5,611 bases of DNA, taken from positions 1 to 5,611 of the forward strand of contig CALZHO010000068.1 in NCBI GenBank assembly GCA_945787425.1, written 5' to 3'. This DNA comes from an uncultured Bacteroidales bacterium. Its GTDB lineage: Bacteria; Bacteroidota; Bacteroidia; Bacteroidales; Paludibacteraceae. Numbering within the stretch: position 1 is the stretch's first letter; every line of letters begins with the position of its first letter. Made by a program: the position numbers and the translations under genes. The notes below the pieces were generated by a model that did not search any database, was not told the origin of the DNA, and was given only the letters and a program-made list of their open reading frames with translations. Below are positions 1-4,774 of the stretch, in pieces.

Positions 1-109
1 ATTTTATATGCAAGCGGATTATGTGATAGAAGCACCCGTGAAAGATATAGCCGCAGAAGATGACCAGCATATCGCTGATCTCCTCTACCGACTCATCATA
101 AGCGCATAA
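1..109 (+). CDS. C-terminal fragment of an unidentified protein
   Basis: An open frame enters from the left edge and stops at TAA 107-109. It gives 35 residues beginning FYMQADYVIEAPVKDIAAED and ending LLYRLIISA. The start lies outside the window. The ADYVIEAPVKDI stretch followed by a short helical tail loosely resembles the C-terminus of HAD-type phosphatases, where an ADYV-like strand precedes the last helix. That is only a resemblance, and the family cannot be assigned from 35 residues. The gene is on the same strand as sufE and ends 47 nt before it, so the two could share a transcript. It is likely real because the reading has balanced composition and ends in a natural helix, with sufE following in the same direction. 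Confidence 0.55.
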   Translation, partial: FYMQADYVIEAPVKDIAAEDDQHIADLLYRLIISA

Positions 110-156
110 ATTTTGTTTCATTTTATATAATTTTCTATAATTTTTGTAGTGAAAAT

Positions 157-573
157 ATGATCAACGATATTCAAGACGAAATAATAGAGGAGTTTAACAG
201 TTTTGATGACTGGATGGACCGCTATAGTCTGCTCATAGACTATGGCAATGGTTTGGAGCCTTTCCCCGAGGCAGACAAGTGTGATAAGAATCTGATTGAT
301 GGATGTCAGTCTAAGGTATGGTTTACCGCCGAGATGAAAGACGGCAAGGTGATTTACAAGGGTGATTCGGATGCCATTTTGGTCAAAGGTATAGTGGCAT
401 TGCTCATTCGTGTGCTGAGCGAGCATACGCCTAAAGAGATTGTAGATAGCGAGTTATATTTCATCGATGAAATCAACCTGCGCGAGCATCTTTCTCCTAC
501 TCGCAGCAATGGACTCAATGCTATGCTCAAGCAAATGCGATTGTTCGCACTAACCTATCAAGCACAAAGTTAA
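157..573 (+). CDS. sufE: SufE-family cysteine desulfuration protein
   Basis: A 138-residue protein, the usual length for SufE. SufE accepts the persulfide sulfur from the cysteine desulfurase SufS in the cytoplasm and passes it to the SufBCD scaffold for Fe-S cluster assembly. Seen in the sequence: the N-terminal helix IIEEFNSFDDWMDRYSLLIDYG, the LEPFPEADKCDKNLIDGCQSKVW block with the expected acceptor Cys50 in the DGCQSxVW motif, and the ADAILVKGIVALLI-like segment (here SDAILVKGIVALLIRVLS) that is typical of the fold. Cys42 is an extra cysteine and is not the conserved one. The ATG at 157 gives the normal family N-terminus. No sufS or sufBCD gene is in the window. The next gene starts two bases after the stop, so they are probably cotranscribed, although no functional link between them is evident. 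Confidence 0.93.
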   Translation: MINDIQDEIIEEFNSFDDWMDRYSLLIDYGNGLEPFPEADKCDKNLIDGCQSKVWFTAEMKDGKVIYKGDSDAILVKGIVALLIRVLSEHTPKEIVDSELYFIDEINLREHLSPTRSNGLNAMLKQMRLFALTYQAQS

Positions 574-575
574 AT

Positions 576-1400
576 ATGAAATGGAGAAGGAGCATACTTG
601 TTTGGATGGTGCTTGTGCCATATTTTATATTCGCACAAGTGACTATCACAGAGAAGGATACTTCGATTATCACACCAGAGGCGCATTTCTTTGCTACGTT
701 TGTCAAATCCTTTAAGCACGGTTTGTCGTTGACCATAGAGGAGGAGATTCGTAGTGCTCCTTCGCACCGTGCGCATACTACGGTGGGGTTGACCTATGCG
801 CCTATCCAATATGTGAATATCTATGCGGCATATACGCTGAAGTTATACGGTAATCAAGGCTGGACGGATCCCAATAAATACCTTCAACATCGTGCTAATC
901 TTCTGATTACGGGACAAATCACATTGGGGCAATGGAACCTGTCATTGCGCGAAGGCGTGATGTTGGATGGTCGTACAGGACAAGTGGATACACGTGTCAA
1001 GAATCAAGTAGATTTTACACTTCGTAGTCGCTTGCAAGCCGTATATTCGATTCCAGAAACGCCACTCGGTATTGTCGGTAGGTTCGAAATATTCAACACC
1101 TTGAATGCCCCCGTGGACTATGTGAATGAGGCGATAAGGCGAGAGGCGAAAGGCGCGGAGGCTCTCCCCCTTCAGGGGGAGTTGAAGGGAGATCCATACG
1201 GACAGTACATCAGCGAATTGCGTCCCGAGTTGGGCTTGCAATGGAAAATCAACAAACAAAACTCCTTGACTCTCACCTACCGCTACAACTACCTTTACAA
1301 TCGCGGTATTAGCATGGATGACATGACAGAAAATATCACCATCACAAAGAAATATACTACCAAGCACCTAATACTACTGGCATATAAATTTGGTTGGTAA
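576..1400 (+). CDS. Secreted DUF2490-like outer-membrane beta-barrel protein
   Basis: A 274-residue protein. Residues 1-20 form a signal peptide: a WRR basic start, a hydrophobic core LVWMVLVPYFIFA, and likely cleavage before Gln21. The mature part has many short alternating strands with aromatic ends (HTTVGLTYAPIQYVNIYAAY, LLITGQITLGQWNLSLREG, NSLTLTYRYNYLYN). It finishes LILLAYKFGW, a C-terminal aromatic as expected for outer-membrane barrels. The early ATFVKSFKHGLSLTIEEEIR segment resembles the Bacteroidota DUF2490 family, whose function is unknown. The family assignment comes from pattern memory, while the barrel and export are inferred from the sequence. Residues of about 188-205 (REAKGAEALPLQGELKG) are encoded by a repeat insertion at 1137-1190, probably in a surface loop. 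The start is 2 nt after the sufE stop. A strong terminator follows at 1413. Confidence 0.75.
   Translation: MKWRRSILVWMVLVPYFIFAQVTITEKDTSIITPEAHFFATFVKSFKHGLSLTIEEEIRSAPSHRAHTTVGLTYAPIQYVNIYAAYTLKLYGNQGWTDPNKYLQHRANLLITGQITLGQWNLSLREGVMLDGRTGQVDTRVKNQVDFTLRSRLQAVYSIPETPLGIVGRFEIFNTLNAPVDYVNEAIRREAKGAEALPLQGELKGDPYGQYISELRPELGLQWKINKQNSLTLTYRYNYLYNRGISMDDMTENITITKKYTTKHLILLAYKFGW
1137..1181 (+). repeat. Heptamer run plus GC-rich palindrome inside a coding region
   Basis: Three 7-bp units, AGGCGAG, AGGCGAA and AGGCGCG (1137-1157), are followed by the perfect hairpin CTCCCCC-TTCA-GGGGGAG (1164-1181: 7-bp stem, 4-nt loop). The 11-mer AGGCGAGAGGC at 1137-1147 also occurs, in reverse complement, in the intergenic heptamer array at 1457-1519. 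The insertion keeps the frame of the beta-barrel gene and encodes roughly EAKGAEALPLQGELKG. From memory, CTCCCCCTTCAGGGGGAG-like palindromes recur in Bacteroidota genomes. Confidence 0.7.
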
Positions 1401-1412
1401 ATCTCATATAAT

Positions 1413-1448
1413 AAAACAACAGACACGCATTTGCGTGTCTGTTGTTTT
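1413..1448. terminator. Bidirectional rho-independent terminator
   Basis: A perfect 17-bp inverted repeat: AAAACAACAGACACGCA at 1413-1429 pairs with TGCGTGTCTGTTGTTTT at 1432-1448, with TT between the arms. The + strand ends in a U-rich run (TTTTTATTA) and the - strand ends TTTTATTATAT. It lies 12 nt after the stop of the beta-barrel gene and beyond the ftsE stop of the convergent unit, so it can end transcription from both sides. Confidence 0.9.
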
Positions 1449-1456
1449 TATTACCT

Positions 1457-1519
1457 GCCTCTCGCCTCTAACCTCTCGCCTCTAACCTCTAACCTCTAAC
1501 CTCTAACCTCTCGCCTCTC
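1457..1519. repeat. Tandem heptamer array RCCTCTM (9 units)
   Basis: Nine 7-bp units in constant phase: GCCTCTC, GCCTCTA, ACCTCTC, GCCTCTA, three ACCTCTA, ACCTCTC, GCCTCTC. The array fills the space between the shared terminator and the ftsE stop codon at 1522-1524. It has no coding capacity that looks real. It is related in period and in the CCTYT core to the array on the other side of ftsE (2188-2320). It lies upstream of the terminator for ftsE transcripts, so it forms the 3' untranslated part of that mRNA, where it is purine-rich. Confidence 0.93.
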
Positions 1520-1521
1520 TC

Positions 1522-2187
1522 CTATACCTCGCAGATTTTTCCGTCAGCGAATTGCAACTTGCGTCCGGGGTATTGTTCTGGCCAAAGGGGATTGTGGGTG
1601 GACATAATCACGGTCATACCTGCTTGGCTAATGCTATAGAGCAGTTCCATGATTCCTTTTCCCGTTTCAGGGTCAAGGTTGCCGGTTGGCTCGTCTGCTA
1701 AAATAAGACCAGGAGCATTGAGCAGCGCACGTGCAATGACCACACGTTGTTGCTCACCGCCAGAGAGTTGATAAGGCATCTTGTATGCTTTTTCTGCCAT
1801 ACCTACTTGCTTGAGTACATCGTGGATATTATTCTTCATGGCACGCTTGTCTTTCCAACCCGTGGCCTTCAATACGAACAGCAAGTTTTCTTCCACGTTG
1901 CGGTCGCTGAGTAGTTGGAAATCCTGAAATACTACTCCTACCTTACGGCGCAAATAGGGTATATCGCGGCGGCGGAGTTTCAGTAAATCGTAATCCAATG
2001 CTGCGGCCTCTGTGCCCTCAACAGGCAGTTCGCCATAGATGGTTTTCATGAAACTCGACTTGCCACTACCTACTCGCCCTAAGAGATAAATCATCTCGCC
2101 CGATGAAACGGAGAGATTGACATCTTTCAACACGATTTGCTCGTCTTGACTGATCTCAACGTGCTTATATACAATCAGTTCTTTCAT
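1522..2187 (-). CDS. ftsE: Cell-division ABC transporter ATPase FtsE
   Basis: A 221-residue ABC ATPase with the full set of motifs: Walker A GRVGSGKS (37-44), Q-loop VVFQDFQLL (Gln88), signature LSGGEQQR (141-148), Walker [13 protein letters not shown] (161-172) and the switch His198 in STHN. The length, the [10 protein letters not shown] block and the [13 protein letters not shown] stretch fit FtsE better than LolD or other small exporters. LolD is the main alternative. FtsE partners the membrane protein FtsX to control septal peptidoglycan hydrolysis at the inner membrane. No ftsX is in the window. From memory, Bacteroidota often keep ftsX elsewhere. The ATG at 2187 starts [12 protein letters not shown], which gives the usual N-terminus. 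An in-frame GTG at 2217 would add ten residues read from repeat DNA and is disfavoured. The upstream spacer is entirely heptamer repeats, and the gene is probably cotranscribed with the DUF349 gene. Confidence 0.88.
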   Translation of the reverse strand: MKELIVYKHVEISQDEQIVLKDVNLSVSSGEMIYLLGRVGSGKSSFMKTIYGELPVEGTEAAALDYDLLKLRRRDIPYLRRKVGVVFQDFQLLSDRNVEENLLFVLKATGWKDKRAMKNNIHDVLKQVGMAEKAYKMPYQLSGGEQQRVVIARALLNAPGLILADEPTGNLDPETGKGIMELLYSISQAGMTVIMSTHNPLWPEQYPGRKLQFADGKICEV

Positions 2188-2320
2188 CACTCTCGCCTTT
2201 AACCTTTCACCTCTCACCTTTCACCTTTCACCTCTCACCTTTCAGTTTTCACCTTTCACCTTTCACCTCTCACCTTTCACCTTTCACTTTTCACCTTTCA
2301 CTTTTCACCTTTCACCTTAC
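2188..2320. repeat. Tandem heptamer array ACCTTTC (19 units)
   Basis: Nineteen 7-bp units run in unbroken phase from the base beside the ftsE start codon into the DUF349 stop codon. Ten units are exactly ACCTTTC, three ACCTCTC, two ACTTTTC and one AGTTTTC, with three degenerate units at the ends. Two 35-bp blocks (2209-2243 and 2244-2278) differ at only three bases, which suggests higher-order duplication. On the transcribed (-) sense the unit is GAAAGGT, so the mRNA spacer is strongly purine-rich. In that sense a run of perfect units meets UGA every 21 nt in every frame. Confidence 0.96.
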
Positions 2321-3801
2321 TCCGCGTCCATTTGGTTAATCTTGTTTTCCAAATCAGTGAGTTGGCTCTTCAATGTATCAATCTTCTTGCGCATGTCATC
2401 AACCAACTTATTGGCTTGCTTTGATTTGCCAGTGAAGAAGAGGATATTGTTTTCAGCTGTTTTGATTTCTTGAACCAAGTTCTCGTACATTTTAACCAAT
2501 TTCTGGCGATCAGTCATCTGATCGACTTTCTTGTTCCAACGTTCTTTTGCTTCTGCACGTTTTTGTGCGTATTGCTCGCGGAGTTCTTTGTTAGCTTCAC
2601 GTTTTGCCTCGAAGAAGGTGTCGCATGCAGCGGTAAATTTCTTCCACAGGTCGTCTGAATACTTGCGTGCTACAGGACCCACTTTCTTCCATTGTTGTTG
2701 GAGGTCGATGAGCTTGTTGGTGGTCTCTGTCCATTCGATGCTGTCCTTCAATGCCTCTGCGGCTTCAATGAGTTCGCGTTTCTTCTTCAGGTTCTCGCTG
2801 AACTCATCGCGCATACCTTTGTAGTAATTAGTTTTGGCTTTGAAGAATGCTTCGCACAAAACACGGTATTCGTTGTAAATAGCTTGATTTTGTTTCTTTG
2901 GTGCGAATCCAATGGTACGCCATTCTTGTTGGATAGCTTGCACTTTCTCAGTAGCTTCATCCCATTGTTTATTGGATTTCAGTTTATTGACATCCAATGC
3001 CTTGATTTGCTCAATCAATGCTTGTTTCTTCTCCAAGTTTTCGTTTTCTTTGGCGTGCAACTCATCGAAGTATGCTTGGTGTTTTTTGTTGATTACGCTA
3101 CTTGCTTGTTTGAAGCGGTTCCACAAGTCTTCGCGCAACTCACGAGCCACAGGACCAATCTCAGCCCACTCATCGTGCAACTGTTGCAATGCGCGGTTAG
3201 CTTCTACGATGTTAGGATTGTCTTGTAATTTTTCTGCAGCTTCACATAGCAGAGTCTTCAGTTCAAGGTTTTTCTTGAAGTCCAAATCACGCAATTCAAT
3301 ATTAATTTTCACAAGATCATAGAAGCGCTCTTGGTATTGTTGGTAGTTTTTCCAAATCTCTTGTGCTTTAGGAGCAGGTACGGCACCGATAGTTTTCCAT
3401 TCTGCTTGCAGTTCGCGCATTTTCTTGAGATTATCCATTACGTCTGCGGTCTCAGCGTCTGCCATCTCTTTCATTTGTGCGAGGATGTTCTCTTTACGAA
3501 GAAGGTTTTGTGCTTGTTCTTCTTCGATTTGCTTTTGCAATTCAGCGCGACGTTGTTTGTATGTATTCAACAATTCGCGGAACTCTTGCTCCAATTCATC
3601 ATTGGATGGCAACCAATTCTCCAGCTCTTCACCAGCTGCCTGAGCAGCCTCCAAAGCGGCTTTCTTTTGTGCCTCTAATTCTTGATGATACTGACGGTAG
3701 AATTGTGTTTTCACTGCTTCTACTTGTTCTTTCACTTCCGCTACATTCTTCTGTAGTAACTCCTTTAGTTCGTCCACGAACTGTTGTTTTTCATTTGCCA
3801 T
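2317..3801 (-). CDS. DUF349 repeat protein, helical/coiled-coil
   Basis: A 494-residue, highly charged, almost wholly helical protein rich in Lys, Glu, Gln and Ala. It carries four DUF349 units, each with a W-x(3)-G-like core followed by a helix with W/Y and aromatic residues: [12 protein letters not shown] (Trp135), [12 protein letters not shown] (Trp212), [12 protein letters not shown] (Trp294) and [12 protein letters not shown] (Trp371). Spacing is 77, 82 and 77 residues. Residues 1-120 and about 400-494 are coiled-coil-like, ending in [20 protein letters not shown]. There is no signal peptide or membrane segment, so it is probably cytoplasmic. The molecular role of DUF349 is not known to me. 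The ATG at 3801 (MANEKQQF) lies downstream of the - strand promoter. An in-frame ATG at 3987 would cross the promoter and is rejected. It is first in a unit with ftsE, 129 nt of repeats away. Confidence 0.88.
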   Translation of the reverse strand: MANEKQQFVDELKELLQKNVAEVKEQVEAVKTQFYRQYHQELEAQKKAALEAAQAAGEELENWLPSNDELEQEFRELLNTYKQRRAELQKQIEEEQAQNLLRKENILAQMKEMADAETADVMDNLKKMRELQAEWKTIGAVPAPKAQEIWKNYQQYQERFYDLVKINIELRDLDFKKNLELKTLLCEAAEKLQDNPNIVEANRALQQLHDEWAEIGPVARELREDLWNRFKQASSVINKKHQAYFDELHAKENENLEKKQALIEQIKALDVNKLKSNKQWDEATEKVQAIQQEWRTIGFAPKKQNQAIYNEYRVLCEAFFKAKTNYYKGMRDEFSENLKKKRELIEAAEALKDSIEWTETTNKLIDLQQQWKKVGPVARKYSDDLWKKFTAACDTFFEAKREANKELREQYAQKRAEAKERWNKKVDQMTDRQKLVKMYENLVQEIKTAENNILFFTGKSKQANKLVDDMRKKIDTLKSQLTDLENKINQMDAE

Positions 3802-3850
3802 AATTGTAAAATAGTTACGCCCTTTCGAGCGGGGTTCATAAATTTCGGTG

Positions 3851-3882
3851 CAAAGATACGAATAAATTTGCATATGTGCAAA
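3851..3882 (-). promoter_or_regulatory. Bacteroides-type promoter for DUF349-ftsE
   Basis: Read on the - strand, TTTG (complement of 3879-3882) is followed after exactly 20 nt by TATCTTTG (complement of 3851-3858). This matches the Bacteroidota -33/-7 consensus TTTG and TAnnTTTG. Transcription should start near 3844, leaving about 43 nt before the ATG at 3801. Confidence 0.82.
3867..3882. promoter_or_regulatory. Inverted repeat formed by the two -33 boxes, possible operator
   Basis: TTTGCA-tatg-TGCAAA, 6-bp arms with a 4-bp spacer. Each arm contains the -33 TTTG of one of the two divergent promoters. The dyad axis (3874/3875) is also the axis of the -7 boxes. It may be only the by-product of two symmetric promoters, or a protein binding site. 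There is no evidence for a specific regulator. Confidence 0.5.
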
Positions 3883-3898
3883 AAAAAGTGTACCTTTG
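3867..3898 (+). promoter_or_regulatory. Bacteroides-type promoter for the permease-ispE unit
   Basis: TTTG at 3867-3870, a 20-nt spacer, then TACCTTTG at 3891-3898, matching the TTTG / TAnnTTTG consensus. The expected transcript start is near 3904-3905. The leader before the ATG at 3917 would then be only about 12 nt, which argues against any start upstream of 3917. Confidence 0.83.
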
Positions 3899-3916
3899 CG
3901 CACAATTTTTACAATT

Positions 3917-4774
3917 ATGGCAGAAATGGAACAAGAATGGACGACTGAGATTCGTCCAAAAGATAGTCTTTTGTCCGTAGATTTCAAAGAAATCTGGCGT
4001 TATCGCGACTTGATGATGCTCTTCGTCAAGCGTAATATCATCACCCAGTATAAGCAAACCGTACTTGGTCCTCTGTGGTATGTGATTCAACCGATGATGA
4101 CTACAATCATGTATATGGTTGTCTTTGGTGGCATTGCTAAAATTTCCACGGATGGTTTGCCACAACCATTGTTCTATTTGGCGGGTATCAGTTTTTGGCA
4201 GTATTTTGCAGACTGTTTAGGCAAGACGTCTAATACGTTTGTCAGCAACGCGGGTATTTTCGGCAAGGTGTATTTCCCTCGTTTGGTAACGCCGCTGAGC
4301 GATGTGATTAGTAATCTGGTGCGCTTTGGTATTCAGTTTGGCTTGTTCCTCGTGGTGTATGCTTATTATGCTTTGTTTACGGATGTTCAGATACATACCA
4401 ATTGGTATGCCTTGCTGCTTCCTGTGCTGATTGTTATGTTGGCGGGCTTGGCATTGGGCTTTGGTATATTGTTTTCCAGTATGACCACTAAGTACCGCGA
4501 CTTGCAACTCTTGTTGAGTTTCTTTGTCAGCTTATGGATGTACGCCACGCCAGTCATCTATCCACTTTCTACTATTACCAACGACACATTGCGTATGGTG
4601 ATGCAACTCAATCCGCTGACGGGTATTGTGGAGTTCTTCAAGTATGGTATGTTAGGTGTAGGTAACCACGAATGGTGGATGCTCGGCTATAGTTTTTGCT
4701 TTATGGTGGTACTCCTCGCATTAGGTATTATTGTATTCAATAAGGTACAAAAGTCCTTCATGGATACCGTGTAA
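3917..4774 (+). CDS. ABC-2 polysaccharide export permease (Wzm/TagG-like)
   Basis: A 285-residue inner-membrane protein. The hallmark of the O-antigen/teichoic-acid export permeases is at 30-59: RDLMMLFVKRNIITQYKQTV continuing LGPLWYVIQP. About six hydrophobic segments follow (near 54-73, 85-100, 133-153, 164-187, 195-218 and 256-275), with the family-typical TPVIYP motif at 211-216 and LNPLTGIVEFFKY at 231-243. Such permeases pair with a nucleotide-binding subunit (Wzt/TagH) to move lipid-linked glycans across the inner membrane. The substrate cannot be read from the permease. No ATPase gene adjoins it here: the next gene is ispE, overlapping by one base (TAATG), so the two are probably translationally coupled. 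The ATG at 3917 is chosen because the TTG at 3896 lies inside the promoter. The ATG at 3926 is a less likely alternative. Confidence 0.88.
   Translation: MAEMEQEWTTEIRPKDSLLSVDFKEIWRYRDLMMLFVKRNIITQYKQTVLGPLWYVIQPMMTTIMYMVVFGGIAKISTDGLPQPLFYLAGISFWQYFADCLGKTSNTFVSNAGIFGKVYFPRLVTPLSDVISNLVRFGIQFGLFLVVYAYYALFTDVQIHTNWYALLLPVLIVMLAGLALGFGILFSSMTTKYRDLQLLLSFFVSLWMYATPVIYPLSTITNDTLRMVMQLNPLTGIVEFFKYGMLGVGNHEWWMLGYSFCFMVVLLALGIIVFNKVQKSFMDTV

Larger units (their letters stand above)
3796..3922. repeat. 16-bp inverted repeat bracketing the divergent promoters
   Basis: TTTTACAATTATGGCA at 3907-3922 is the exact reverse complement of 3796-3811. Each copy contains the ATG of the gene reading away from it (the DUF349 gene on the left, the permease gene on the right), so both proteins begin Met-Ala. 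The copies enclose 95 bp holding both promoters. The match stops on both sides after 16 bp. Confidence 0.85.

Noticed and set aside
110..156. Separate promoter for sufE
   Set aside because: The AT-rich spacer contains TTTG at 112-115 and ATTTTTG near 140-146, but the downstream box lacks the TA at the right distance and the spacing is about 23 nt. Too weak to call.
942..1367. Minus-strand 141-residue open frame inside the beta-barrel gene
   Set aside because: The + strand reading has a signal peptide, a strand pattern and a terminal aromatic. The antisense frame has none of these and no recognisable domain.
2188..2217. GTG start at 2217 for FtsE adding ten residues
   Set aside because: The extra residues are read from heptamer repeat DNA, and the ATG at 2187 matches the usual FtsE N-terminus. 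It remains a minor possibility.
2188..2320. CRISPR array
   Set aside because: The units are 7 bp and contiguous, with no unique spacers and no cas genes. The same applies to the arrays at 1457-1519 and 5541-5611.
2692..3228. Long open frames on the + strand opposite the DUF349 gene (also 2531-2824 and 3477-3803)
   Set aside because: They are antisense to a well-supported gene with four recognisable repeats. The Phe/Leu/Ser/Cys-rich translations are the expected complement of Lys/Glu/Gln codons, and none has a plausible promoter or start context.
3896..3916. TTG start at 3896 for the permease
   Set aside because: The codon lies inside the TACCTTTG -7 box, upstream of the expected transcript start. 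The ATG at 3917 fits the family N-terminus.
3802..3987. Longer N-terminus for the DUF349 protein from an ATG at 3987
   Set aside because: It would run through the - strand promoter and into the permease gene. The extra 62 residues do not resemble the helical protein.
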